Positions 21,001 to 25,689 of a stretch of DNA of 64,000 nucleotides are shown one piece after another. Position 1 is the stretch's first letter. Each line of letters opens with the position of its first letter. The stretch comes from Tumebacillus_A lipolyticus. GTDB lineage: Bacteria; Bacillota; Bacilli; Tumebacillales; Tumebacillaceae. Location of the stretch: contig NZ_JBHUIO010000009.1 in assembly GCF_042682745.1 (NCBI RefSeq), positions 62,001-126,000 of the forward strand, in the 5' to 3' direction. Below the pieces are notes generated by a model that had not been told where the DNA came from, ran no database searches, and saw only the letters and a list, made by a program, of their open reading frames with translations. The translations under genes were made by a program, and so were the position numbers.

Positions 21001-23042
21001 CGCTCGGTCAGATCCGCATAGTTGACCCCTTTGATCAGGCGCACGATGCCGCGGTGCAACACGCAGACGCCCTTCGGTTTGCCGGTGGAGCCGGACGTGT
21101 ACATCATGTAGGCGATCGCGTCGCTCGTCACCAGCTCCTCAAGATCGCTCGCAGCAGAAGCGGCCAACTCCGCAGCTGCCAGATCGACAGCCAGCACATT
21201 GCCCGTTCGCAGGGTCAATCTGTCCTGCAGGTGGGCTTGCGTGAGCAAGACTGCCGCTTGCGAATCATCCAGCATGTAGCCGAGGCGTTCCACCGGATAG
21301 CTCACGTCGAGCGGCACATAAGCAGCACCCGCTTTGAGCACAGCTAAAAACGACACGATCAGCTCGATCGACCGCTCCATGTACACGCCGACAAACTGCC
21401 CTGTCGCCCCCATCGCCACCAGTTTTCGGGCCAATCGGTTCGCCTGTTCATTCAATTCGCGGTAGGTCAGGCTGATCTCAGCAAATTCGAGCGCCACCGC
21501 ATCTGGCGTCCGCTTGGCCTGCGCTTCGAACACCCGGTGCACCGCATCTTGCCGTGGGTATTCGCTCGTCGTATCATTCCACGCCACCATCATCTGCACG
21601 CGCTCATGTTCATCGAGCAGGCGCAGCTCTCCCACCCGTTCGTTCGGACGGCTGACGATCGATTCCAGCAGATTGACAAAATGTCGCATCATTCGCTCGA
21701 TCGTCTCCCGCTCAAACAGGTCGGTGCTGTATTCAAACTGAAGCGACAGCGCCTCGGCGCGCTCGACGAAGGCGACGGTCAGGTCGAACATCGCCGCATT
21801 CGATCTGCGATCCAGCGGCTGCCAAGCTAATTCTGCGCGATGAAACTCCGTATCTAACACCCCGCGCACTGCGAACATCACCTGAAACAGCGGCGACTGC
21901 GAAACGTTGCGCTCCACCTGCAGCTCTTCGACCAGCTTCTCAAACGGCAGATCCTGATTGGCAAACGCGTCCAGGCAGGTTTTGCGCACCTGTTGCAACA
22001 CGTCGCAGAATCCTGGATCGCCGAGAAGATCGGCCCGCATCGTCAGCGTGTTCACGAACAGGCCGATCAGCCCTTCGATCTCGCCGCGGTTGCGTCCGGC
22101 CACCGGAGTCCCGACGCGGATGTCCGTCTCGCCCGTATAGCGGTGTAAAAACACCTGAAAAGCGGTGAGCAACGCCATAAAAAGCGTCACGCCCTCCTGT
22201 TCGCAGAGCGCGCGGATCTTGGTGACCAGCTCTTGCGAAAGGTAGAGCGAGCAAATCGATCCCTGAAAGGTCGGCTGAGCAGGACGCGGCTTATCGATCG
22301 GCAGCTCCAGCGGTTTCACCTGTTCGCCGAGCTGTCCCTTCCAATAGTCCAACTGCTTGGCCATCACCCCTTGCATCTGTTCACGCTGCCAAAGCGAGTA
22401 ATCCGCATATTGCACCGGCAGCTCAGGCAGCGGTGAGCGCTCACCCGCTGCAAACGATTCGTACAGCGCCGCGATCTCACCGACCGTCACGCCGAGCGAC
22501 CATCCGTCCGCCACGAGGTGATGGAAGGTCAACAGCACCCGATATTCCTGTTCGCGCAGCTTTAGCGCGCGGGCGCGCAACAAAGGGCCTTGCTTCAGAT
22601 CGAACGCAAGTCCTGCCTCCTCTGCTGTCAGCCGGTCCGCTTCCGCTTCCCGCGCCGCCTCCTGCAGATCGGTCAGATCATGAACCACAAAAGGCACTTC
22701 CACCGCGTCTTTTACGATCTGGCAAGGCTCATCGTTCACCGTCGCAAACGTCGTGCGGAGCACTTCGTGGCGACAGATCAATTCATTTAAACTTTTCTCT
22801 AACGCTTCAAGATCTAATGGTCCTTCAATGCGCAGGACATTCGGGATGTTGTACACCGCCGTCCCCGGAAAAAATTGCTCAAGGAACCACATTCTCTCCT
22901 GAGCGAATGACATGGGGATCGGACCTGCTCCTGATCGCTTTGGAATCCCTGCAAAAGACTCTTTTGCCAGCTCCCCGCGAATTCGCTTGGCGAGCAGCGC
23001 ACGCCTATCTGCGGAGAGGTCCGATCTTCTAAACTGATCCAT
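3057..23042 (-). CDS. Six-module NRPS with terminal thioesterase (6,661 aa)
   Basis: The organisation is (C-A-PCP)x6-TE. I place the start at the ATG at 23042, 10 bases after GGAGGTG; an upstream in-frame ATG at 23108 lies in the promoter. All six C domains keep HHxxxDG (near residues 174, 1251, 2309, 3366, 4432, 5485) and all six carriers keep GGHSL (near 1042, 2110, 3172, 4240, 5292, 6344). The TE has GWSLGG near 6478 and a GGNHF histidine motif. Pocket residues read from the motifs: module 1 DGFLLGVTFK (Ile/Val-like), 2 DVQFYAQVVK (Pro-like), 3 DALFGGLTVK (unassigned), 4 DARTFALMVK (divergent), 5 DAMILAAIEK (unassigned), 6 DALWLGGTFK (Val). There is no epimerase or methyltransferase domain. 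Module 1 begins with C, so it needs an upstream donor, presumably the FAAL/PKS line. It should release the product as an acid or macrocycle. Specificities are inference from codes. Confidence 0.96.
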   Translation of the reverse strand: MDQFRRSDLSADRRALLAKRIRGELAKESFAGIPKRSGAGPIPMSFAQERMWFLEQFFPGTAVYNIPNVLRIEGPLDLEALEKSLNELICRHEVLRTTFATVNDEPCQIVKDAVEVPFVVHDLTDLQEAAREAEADRLTAEEAGLAFDLKQGPLLRARALKLREQEYRVLLTFHHLVADGWSLGVTVGEIAALYESFAAGERSPLPELPVQYADYSLWQREQMQGVMAKQLDYWKGQLGEQVKPLELPIDKPRPAQPTFQGSICSLYLSQELVTKIRALCEQEGVTLFMALLTAFQVFLHRYTGETDIRVGTPVAGRNRGEIEGLIGLFVNTLTMRADLLGDPGFCDVLQQVRKTCLDAFANQDLPFEKLVEELQVERNVSQSPLFQVMFAVRGVLDTEFHRAELAWQPLDRRSNAAMFDLTVAFVERAEALSLQFEYSTDLFERETIERMMRHFVNLLESIVSRPNERVGELRLLDEHERVQMMVAWNDTTSEYPRQDAVHRVFEAQAKRTPDAVALEFAEISLTYRELNEQANRLARKLVAMGATGQFVGVYMERSIELIVSFLAVLKAGAAYVPLDVSYPVERLGYMLDDSQAAVLLTQAHLQDRLTLRTGNVLAVDLAAAELAASAASDLEELVTSDAIAYMMYTSGSTGKPKGVCVLHRGIVRLIKGVNYADLTEREVFLQYAPVAFDGSTFEIWGALLSGGRLVMFPPYQASLEELGRVVVERGVTTLLLTSGLFNQMIDSNLEALRGLRQLLTGGDVMSVAHAKKVLAGLTCRLINVYGPTENTTFTTTYEVKSIADIEAGVPIGVPVANTTVYVLDERMQPLPPGVPGELCTGGDGLALGYWNLPELTVERFVEDPFASDPDAYLYKTGDLARWRNDGNLEFLGRIDNQVKLRGFRIELGEIEATLQEHEAIREAAVILHQDARGEKRLVAYAVQSGEAEADAIRQEVRAFLQERLPEYMVPQTFVLLDALPLTANGKVDRRALPAPDELFAEVRSEYVAPRTPIEERVAALFSELLDVSQVGLLDDFFDLGGHSLLATRLLTKIRTELGVELPMRELFVSASTVEGLASLIESEQQAKREETAQPQIGRLKRGARTMPPILPTKRTSPYQLSFSQQRLWFLDRLMTEKSAYHISTAVRFAGDLQLEALAKSFREIVKRHKALSTTFVTVDGEPMQVIAEQPYLAMPLLDLTHLPDEVRERTARGLVQAEVERAFDLSQDLLLRTGLLKLTAVEHLLVVVMHHIISDGWSLGVFIEELSTLYELFVRGEASTLPALPVQYFDYAEWQRYWLQGEVLDEQVGYWKKQLAGELPVLQLAADRPRPVVQSYRGAGIDFRLSKELTNGLKKLGKRDGATLYMTLLATFQALLFRHSGQEDFIIGSPIAGRAQAEVEGLIGFFTNTLAMRADLSGDPTFRELLARARKTALDAYAHQDVPFERLVEELRVARNLSHSPIFQTMFVLQNTPKRTAELPGAQLSVLPIESKTAKFDLLLDAEEWEDGILCTLEYSTDLFEEQTVRRLLHNWERLIEQVVHNAEQKVSEIDLLTDADVAKLLAWGSGQQVALEELCVHQLFERQALHTPDALAVLGDGQTLSYRQLDRLADRWAAELVQSGVSSGSRVGLCLERSPELIVAILAVLKAGGCCVPLDKTHPQERLSFVLADAGISVLVTQRSSLDQLPHQGLTVLFLEGEPTASAVRSAGDEASLEAEAYLLYTSGTTGVPKGVLMHHLPLANLIGWQLGDGRFLPEQRTLQYAAATFDVFFQELFSALCSGGTLVLLAEEVRQDALRLVRFLREQRVERMFLPSVALQQIAESFRALEEETLALREIYTAGDQLQLTPAISHLIGHGAGCQLFNQYGPTETHVVSAHEVTGDLSFPPIGRPIHNAELFILDQKGSLQLIGVPGELYIGGLSVARGYAGREELTRERFVTHRFGRLYRTGDLVRWSATGEVEFLGRVDDQVKIRGFRVELGEVESALLQHPHVQAAAVLAREVVPGEKSLVAYVVFRQGMEVTKEGLRSYLSDVLPGYMLPSYLMFLDQLPLNASRKVDRKALPTPEGDRAGLQAEYLPPRTPLEQALAELYAKVLNLPQVGVEDNFFELGGHSLLATRLLSLIMAELKVEVPVATLFAAPTVAELAEKLSDCVQMDEEAWRKLPDQAEGADELDEVVQMPLSFAQQRLWLVDQMDPGTSLYNIPTTVRMIGKLDVRALEQAFHEMICRHESLRTVFKEIDGEPMQVIEEPEFRPLPLLDLRGFADVEAEIYRLAEAEQAHAFDLAKGPLVRLQLLKAGAEDHVLLLTMHHIISDGWSMGVFISEFGVLYDAFSKGQPSPLPELSIQYADYAYWQRERLQGEVLEQQLAYWKQKLGGERSVLQLPTDRPRPAVQTHRGDIVTFMLDHQMRNRLVELGRREGATLYMTLLSAFNILLSRYSGQDDISVGTPIAGRNRAQLEALIGFFVNTLVMRTDLSGDLSFSDLLRQVKGTTLEAYAHQEMPFEMLVAELQPERNMSHSPLFQVMFALQNTPLGSLEVEGMTFQQVELSSEQAKFDLTMNIGEGESELYGTLSYNADLFDQATAQRMVDHFVHLLELVVERPEAKLRSLPLLTERERQQMLYEWNRTNVELPELSVHQLFERQAETSPERVALVFGEQTLSYGQLNQQANRVARCLQNRGVTNGSLVGLAMERSIEMIVGVLAILKAGGAYVPIDVTYPAERLRHMLDDTQVGVILTQAHLAEKLPPHSAQTMSIDALTEEIAAESGENLSSAYAPDSLAYVMYTSGSTGMPKGVLIPHSGIVRLVYGPTAALPYSSDDVALQYAPISFDASTLEIWGALLNGAKLVVFPPFKASAEEIGQAIQAHGVTVLFLTAGLFQQMVDVYLEGLRGLRLLGSGGEAMSAHHARQVLEQLGCPVLNLYGPTEVTTVATAQLLTTADQIGAIVPIGRPIAKTTAYVLDEQMQPVPIGVTGELHVGGVGLALGYLNRNDLTDEKFVASPFVAGERLYKTGDSVRWLADGTLEYVGRIDNQVKIRGFRIELGEIEAVLAQHPAVVKPAVLVRDAVSGLKRLVAYLVLDPAQPVDLGELRQFVRDRLPDYMQPSAYVVLESFPLTANGKLDERSLPEPEGRPDLEIEYVAPRGEVEEKLAQLFSELLEVEQVGAFDHFFELGGHSLLGARLISRIREVFQAELPLRALFDHPTVAGLAKLLGGDEQRATEVRLPPLRKAQRPELIPLSYAQQRLWFLDQLAPGSNAYNIPMAFRLHGSLDVEAVRRSFDEIICRHESLRTTFQLVEEQAVQVIAAALDFNLDLLDLSAEADREETLGRLVLQDAREPFDLQRGPLLRATLVKLGDEQHALLLNMHHIISDGWSTSVLVEEFAALYHAFAQGQPSPLKELPVQFADYAIWQRNWMQGETLEEQIGYWKAKLAGELPVLELPTDLVTAEQDGRSGKRTVVLSKGLTRSLKQLGQQAGTTPFMTLLAAFKTLLSRLSGQEDLIVGTPVAGRNLVETEGLIGILLNTLALRTDLAEASSFRDLLDRVRETTLEAYAHQEVPFEKIVEEIQPERDLHRNPIFDVMVNFVNTPDAELTLPNLVLAPLTANEDPASKFLMTLYISENEEQFRLSLVYQAGRFTNERMELFMEQFCLLLEQVVEDPDRELKRFSLITAAGSELLPDPQAEIVELVYPPVAELVADWAHRSPERAAVSQGERQWSYASLQRRAEELARALVASGVTSKSSVAVVGTRNFGFVTAMLGVLKSGGVLVPIDLHLPLSRQQVMVEQSKATHLLYVSDEQMSAEWQVMFGAFDIIRIDPERGIAEDRVADLTVELPELQPDDPAYLFFTSGTTGVPKGVLGCHKGLNHFLAWQRDTFQIGPDDRVAQLIHLSFDAVLRDVFLPLTSGATLCLPEVTDDLGGDVILPWLERERITLLHTVPSVAQAWASEPPSSISLPSLRYLFLAGEPLSDVLVNRLRTAFPKMGEIINLYGPTETTMVKCYYIVPKVPAAGIQPAGVPFPQTQALVLNESFAVCGIGEQGEIVLRTPYRSLGYINAPQEQKKFVQNPHRPHDSSDLLYLTGDKGRYLPDGSLEILGRMDDQVKVRGVRIQLHEVSSTLLGHDAVDACAVIDWKDERGQTALAAYVVCKQGVEASAEELRSYLEQRLLAAMVPTSYQFLDSLPRLANGKVDRKALPKPERGSGSTATYVEPRTEIESLIAGLFAEVLGVERVGVHDNFFSRGGHSLMATQLISRIRQRLQRELPLRLLFERPTVAALAECVERDAGTLNRTTAIRPVDRAGQLPLSFAQQRLWFLDQLDPLSVAYNIPLVMRIEGLFDAALLQRTLQEIVRRHESLRTNFQTVNGQAVQVIQAERVHALPVIDLMLLSDADRSSKIAELIEAEINMPFDLTEDALLRTKLVKVSEQEHLFLFTMHHIISDGWSMGVFTRELMTLCAAFERGEASPLPELAIQYADYSVWQREQLQGERLEQLLSYWKERFAGEIPVLQLPTDRPRPAQQTFRGDSVKFVLSEALSERLNTLSQAEGVTLYMTLLAAFSTLLSRYSGQDDLVLGAPIAGRNRAEIEPLIGFFVNTLALRTDLSGNPSFRELLQRVKETALGGFAHQDLPFEMLIDQLGIERDMSRSPLCQVTFLLQNAPTSEFALQDVTLTSVDVSRTSAKFDLTLMMMEGESGIGGVLEYRTDLFEASTIERMATHFSNLLEAITADPSALIGQLPLMSPAEEQTLLVEWNQTEVALPNDACLHRLFEAQVERTPDQTALIFGEQELTYRVLNEKANQLARILQRIGVEREQRVGIVMERSMEMIIGIMAVLKAGGAYVPLDPAAPSERLAYMLGDAGAEVLLTLQKHLASLPEHRSTVLAVDEERLQIAKESADNLNAEVETENLAYVIYTSGSTGRPKGVLVPHRGVCNTICYQVGIFQIDTDSRMLQFASLSFDASVMEIFTPLIAGGSLVLASQEQLLPGAGLAELIRQHRVTDVILTPAVLTLLPEQNLPTLHTILSAGEACSTEVAERWSADGRTFINAYGPTEASIEATLSINPNLSRLPDIGRPIGNCQVYVLDSFKQPVPIGVAGELYIGGQGLARGYHNRPELTEESFVAHPFTSDRTARLYRSGDLVRWLADGNIEYLGRIDHQVKLRGFRIELGEIEAALSLHEQVQEAVVVPHTDKLGTKRLVAYYVAVEPATVSAEELRGRLKGSLPDYMLPAYFIELDALPLTSSGKVDRRALPEPEQGLLPHREYLPPQTSTELLLAELWTGLLGREQIGRDENFFEIGGHSLLATQLASRVRETFRVELPLRTLFEAPTIQSLADRLEADLLSGSDAAELIEMVFDETGDTPLSFAQQRLWFIDQLEPGSAAYNISTLMRLTGLLNVDVLAQSLGEMVRRHESLRTSFPSKEGEPMQVVQEELLLDLSVVDLRAEAEPKAHALRAASLEVERPFDLASGPLFRVAVYQVGEAEHLLLLLMHHIISDGWSMSVFLNELVTLYAAFEKGEPSPLAPLPLQYAGFSRWQRQHFHQELMQQQLDYWKEQLGGELSILELPTDRPRQVGKPAQGAKWSFQLSELLSQKLRDLSQQESATLYMTLLTAFQTLLFRYTGQEDILIGSPIAGRNRKEVEHLIGFFVNTLVLRTALSGDHSFAELLQQVKRTTLDAFAHQDVPFEMLVAELQPDRNLGRSPLFQAMFVLQNTPGAGVEVPGLKLEGVPLENNTAKFDLTLMMVETESGLSAHFEYNADLWEASTIERMSGHFVRLLEAIADDQTRPIGRLPMLSAAEANQLLVEWNKTQSDYPRESAVHQLFEQQVMRAPDTVALIFDKREMTYRQLNESANRLARRLQTRGLLPGQTVGISLERSMGMIIAMLATLKAGGVYVPLDTSYPEDRLLHMLEDSQIEWLLTESDLAGRLPDHRAEVVLVDDRTLEAERAENLMQATSAESLAYIMYTSGSTGLPKGVQVLHRGIVRLVCGTNYAQFTDRDVFLQFAPIAFDAATLEIWAPLLNGGKLVIFPPEQASLDRLGEVIQQRGVTTLWLTAGLFHSMVEHHPEMLRGVRQLLAGGDVLSAAHVRKALEHLDGCLINGYGPTENTTFTTCHVMTDPSEVGHTVPIGRPLANTSVYVLDAQMQPVPIGVVGELYTGGDGVALGYLNRPELTEQLFVPNPFGAGTLYRTGDAVRWLVSGELEFVGRIDSQVKLRGFRVEIGEIEAALSKHPAVREVAVLLRQDAGEKRLAAFLTEEATGSLTAAELSAFLRQSLPDYMVPASFEVLEALPLTPNGKLDRRALAARELRYDRSAVFVAPQDRYELELAHIWSELLGASRISVTDNFFSLGGHSLLAVRMIAQIEKRLGQKLPLSALFQQGTIESLAALLRQGGQASPATPLVTIQPDLAAGAVRPLFLVHPVGGSVFSYLDLARELGVEQPIYGLQSPGLDDDREPIDTIEEMAIAYLDAIRTVQPEGPYRLGGWSLGGTIAFEMARQLRTIGEQVELLALIDTRAPLPEYQREMEETELLLSFARDLAGQHGLELERVAEDEAFSTAMSLPALLELSREHQVLPPELSYEELTRLFNVFRNNYRAFTRYLPDQTDERVLLIQAENAESDEYGWRQLVGELIVHRIGGNHFTLIKEPNVNDLSEILKQHLAEVKISL

Positions 23043-23078
23043 CGTATCGTAACACCTCCAGTGAAGAGACGAGCAATA

Positions 23079-23108
23079 AGTATAAAATATTTGATTCCTA
23101 AGTGACAA
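23079..23108 (-). promoter_or_regulatory. Sigma-A-type promoter of the six-module NRPS
   Basis: On the minus strand TTGTCA (23103-23108) and TATACT (23079-23084) are separated by 18 bases. The expected start of transcription leaves a leader of only about 30 bases before the ATG at 23042. This gives the big NRPS its own promoter, separate from the FAAL-PKS-C genes, which are cut off from it by the RidA gene and the terminator at 23929-23970. Confidence 0.7.
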
Positions 23109-23281
23109 TTACGACATGTAGCTCGTACATCCCTCTATCAAACTTGAATATATTAAATCAAAATGTAAATGAAAAGGCTTACTTGGAAACTACTTCAGCT
23201 AGAGGAAAAAACTACAGTCGGAGAACCTCCACGAGAACGACACAAAAGCTTTAGAAACCACGTACATATAGATAGCGGTTC

Positions 23282-23346
23282 TTGTTGGCGGGCTCGAGCA
23301 AAAAAAATGACGAGCAGGGTATTTTCCTCTCGTTTCCCGCCAACAA
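23282..23346. other. Long-range inverted repeat in the NRPS/ridA intergenic region
   Basis: TTGTTGGCGGG (23282-23292) and CCCGCCAACAA (23336-23346) are perfect 11-bp complements enclosing 43 bases that include a smaller CTCG/CGAG-type pairing and an A8 run. It lies in the 489-bp gap between the divergent NRPS and RidA genes, outside the short NRPS leader. I see no credible coding sequence there. Together with the terminator 26 bases downstream it looks like part of a small structured transcript or a regulator site. Confidence 0.5.
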
Positions 23347-23372
23347 TATACCTCTACTTCCTTCTTGTGATG

Positions 23373-23414
23373 AGCACATGACCTGTGGCGCGGGTCGTGT
23401 GCTTTTCTTTTTTT
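23373..23414 (+). terminator. Rho-independent terminator with no gene in front of it
   Basis: AGCACATGACC (23373-23383) pairs with GGTCGTGTGCT (23393-23403), with one G-T pair, followed by TTTTCTTTTTTT. It reads on the plus strand upstream of the ridA promoter, so it ends a transcript that begins somewhere in 23110-23370, where no convincing gene is visible. Confidence 0.75.
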
Positions 23415-23494
23415 ACGAGGTGTCATTCACCCTTTTGGCAACTGCTGATCGATGCTTCGATCGCGAGCTGCATGATGATCGATTCAAAATGTGC

Positions 23495-23500
23495 TATACT
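23495..23500 (+). promoter_or_regulatory. Extended -10 box upstream of ridA
   Basis: TGCTATACT contains the extended TG plus TATACT -10 element, 32 bases before the TTG start of the RidA gene. No good -35 box stands at the expected distance, which is acceptable for an extended -10 promoter. Confidence 0.5.
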
Positions 23501-23531
23501 TCAGAATTAATCGATTTTTGGAGGGGTTCAC

Positions 23532-23915
23532 TTGGACAAAAAACGAGTCTTCACCGGATCGCCTTGGGAGCCGGCCGTCGGCTACTGTCGAGCGATCCGC
23601 ATCGGCAATCGCATCGAAGTGGCTGGCACGACCGCGATGAAGGACGGGGAAGTGGTCGGCGTCGGAAATGCGTACGAGCAGACAAAATTTATCCTGCAAA
23701 CGATCGAACAGGCACTCCATCAGTTGAATGCTGACCTCTCCGCTGTGGTGAGAACCAGAATGTTTGTCACCGATATTTCGCAATGGGAGGAGATCGGAAA
23801 AGCGCACGGTGAATTTTTTCGCGACATTCAACCGGTTGCGACGATGGTGGAAGTGAAAACGTTGATCGATCCGCAGCTGTTGGTCGAAATCGAAGTGGAA
23901 GCGATCGCCGATTGA
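23532..23915 (+). CDS. RidA/YjgF/UK114-family protein
   Basis: This 127-residue protein has the length and layout of the RidA family: V-G-Y-C-R-A near the start, IEVAGTTA, an internal QTKFILQTIEQAL helix, VVRTRMFVTDI and a conserved C-terminal LVEIEVEAIA strand. The arginine of VVRTRMFVTD is at the place where RidA-type enzymes bind the carboxylate of imine/enamine substrates. Family members hydrolyse reactive 2-aminoacrylate-type intermediates in the cytosol as trimers; others have unrelated roles. The start is TTG at 23532, six to seven bases after GGAGGGG. It is the only plus-strand gene inside the NRPS/PKS cluster, with its own promoter and a strong terminator, so a direct role in the pathway is possible but unproven. 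Confidence 0.9.
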   Translation: MDKKRVFTGSPWEPAVGYCRAIRIGNRIEVAGTTAMKDGEVVGVGNAYEQTKFILQTIEQALHQLNADLSAVVRTRMFVTDISQWEEIGKAHGEFFRDIQPVATMVEVKTLIDPQLLVEIEVEAIAD

Positions 23916-23928
23916 TCACTGCCATCCG

Positions 23929-23970
23929 CCTGACAAAACCCCCATTTGCTCAAATGGGGGTTTTGTCAGG
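23929..23970. terminator. Bidirectional terminator between ridA and the C-domain gene
   Basis: Two perfect 20-base arms (23929-23948 and 23951-23970) form a hairpin with AAAACCCCC/GGGGGTTTT in the stem, giving a T-run on either strand. It ends two bases from the stop codon of the convergent condensation-domain gene and 14 bases after the ridA stop, so it serves both. Confidence 0.9.
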
Positions 23971-23971
23971 T

Positions 23972-25420
23972 TTAGAGCTTGAATGCGCCGATCTTTCCTT
24001 CTGGGTGCTCTGCGACCTGCTCGACCAGATGCAGCCAACCGTCCGCCATCCGCTGCACCGTTTCAGGCAGAAACAGGTCAGGGCTGTACTCCAAAAAGCA
24101 TTCCAGACCCCATTCCCGCTCGACCAGCCCGATCGTCAGGTCATATTTGACAGTCCCCGCATCGAGCAGATCATATTGAATGGAGAGCCCTGGTAGCTCA
24201 AGCGGCGCCTCATCCTGTTCCACATAGACAAACATCGCTTGAAACAGCGCGTTGCGGCTGGGATCGCGCGGCAGGTCAAACGCTTCTGCGAGCAGCCGAA
24301 ACGGCAGTTCCTGATGAGCGAACGCTTCCAGTGAGGTCTTGCGCACCCTCGCCAGCAGTTCGCGAAAACTGATCTCGCTCGGCACACTGGTTCGAAGCAC
24401 TGCGCTCGTCATAAAATAGCCGATCACGCCTTGCATCTCTTGGCGACTTCGATTGGCGATCGGCGTTCCGACGATGATGTCCGCCTGACCGCTCAGCCGA
24501 TGCAAAAGCGCTTTGTAGACGGCGAGCAACACCATAAAATCGGTCGCCCCTTCCCGCTTTCCCAACGCCCGGAGTCGCTCCAACTGTTGGCTGGGAAGGT
24601 CGAAAAACACTCGCGCACCCTCGCGAGGCGGCGTCCGCCTCCGCGGAAAGTCTGTCGGCAGGTGCAACGCGCATTCGGCTCCAGCCAGCTTCCCCCGCCA
24701 ATACTCCATCGAGCGCTCCAAAACGGCCCCCGTCAAATACCCCCGCTGCCATTCTGCATAATCTGCGTACTGCAGAGGTGGCTCGATCAACTGCGCTTGC
24801 CCGCCAGTTACCAGCGCACGATAATGTGTCGACAGCTCAGCAAACGCGATCGAGAATGACACCCGATCGGTCACCAGATGGTGCACCGTCAGCACCAGTC
24901 GGTGCTCCTCATCGTTCAATCGAATCAATCGAACGCGCAACAGCGGCCCTTTCACCAGATCGAAGGGACGCTTTACTTCCGCTTCGATCTCCTTTTGTGC
25001 GACCGCTTCGCGCTCGCGCTTCGGAACTGACCTGAGATCGGTCAACCCCATCTTCAATTCGAAGCTTCCGAGCACCACCTGCACAACGCATCCCTCGCGC
25101 TCCTGAAACACGGTGCGCCACGCTTCATGGCGGCTGACGATCGCTCCGATCGCCTGCTCCATCGCCACAGCATCGAGCCTTCCTGTCAGCCGAATCGCTC
25201 CATAGACATTAAAAGTTGGCAGAAGCGGCTCCCGCTGATGCAACTGCCACATCCGCTCCTGATCGTAGGACAGCCGACTGTGTTCTCGGTGCCCGCGGCG
25301 AGGGATCGCCTCCTCCCGCCGCTTTTCTTCGAGCGTCCTGCTTTGTTGCATCAGCGTCTGCTCAAACAATGCTCGCTGCTCTGGCGACAGCGCAGCCAGC
25401 CTTTCTTGCACGCTTTTCAT
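23972..25420 (-). CDS. Stand-alone NRPS condensation domain with altered active site
   Basis: A single condensation domain (about 482 aa) without A or carrier domain. Recognisable landmarks are LSYDQERMWQLHQ, a Q-YADYAEWQ segment, LPTDFPRRRTPP, GTPIANRSR and AHQELPFRLLAE. The catalytic segment reads HHLVTDRVSF (near residue 180): both histidines and the aspartate are kept but the usual glycine is arginine. I chose ATG 25420 with GGGGGAG in front; an upstream in-frame extension to 25594 has no domain similarity and no clear RBS. The gene follows the PKS gene after a 269-bp gap holding nothing recognisable, and is closed by the terminator at 23929-23970. It could join the PKS product to the first residue of the big NRPS, act as a docking or esterifying domain, or be inactive. 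Confidence 0.92.
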   Translation of the reverse strand: MKSVQERLAALSPEQRALFEQTLMQQSRTLEEKRREEAIPRRGHREHSRLSYDQERMWQLHQREPLLPTFNVYGAIRLTGRLDAVAMEQAIGAIVSRHEAWRTVFQEREGCVVQVVLGSFELKMGLTDLRSVPKREREAVAQKEIEAEVKRPFDLVKGPLLRVRLIRLNDEEHRLVLTVHHLVTDRVSFSIAFAELSTHYRALVTGGQAQLIEPPLQYADYAEWQRGYLTGAVLERSMEYWRGKLAGAECALHLPTDFPRRRTPPREGARVFFDLPSQQLERLRALGKREGATDFMVLLAVYKALLHRLSGQADIIVGTPIANRSRQEMQGVIGYFMTSAVLRTSVPSEISFRELLARVRKTSLEAFAHQELPFRLLAEAFDLPRDPSRNALFQAMFVYVEQDEAPLELPGLSIQYDLLDAGTVKYDLTIGLVEREWGLECFLEYSPDLFLPETVQRMADGWLHLVEQVAEHPEGKIGAFKL

Positions 25421-25689
25421 CCTTGCTCCCCCATCCCCAATATGCGGTCCTGCAACAAACTCGATGATCATCCTGTCGACCGACTTAACCCGGTCGCTTC
25501 CACCCGCGATCGAACAGCCGCTCTGTTGAACCTGTTGAACGGCTGCATCTCCCAGTTCCCCCACTGAGCACTCTGTCTTGCATCGCGCTCGCAAACGGCG
25601 ATCTCACCGCCAGTTCATCGAGCGCACCATCGTCACCATCGCCCGCACAGAGCGAAAACGTTCGGTACCCTGCCGAAATCGTGTTCGCT

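Noticed and set aside
23160..23420. T-box or amino-acid riboswitch upstream of NRPS
   Set aside because: No T-box consensus, the terminator reads away from the NRPS, and the NRPS promoter lies inside the region with a leader of only about 30 bases.
23169..23426. Short ORFs on both strands in the NRPS/ridA gap
   Set aside because: No RBS, odd composition, and they run through the terminator stem; better explained as non-coding.
25421..25594. N-terminal extension of the stand-alone C domain
   Set aside because: No similarity to C domains, no RBS; ATG 25420 has a good RBS.
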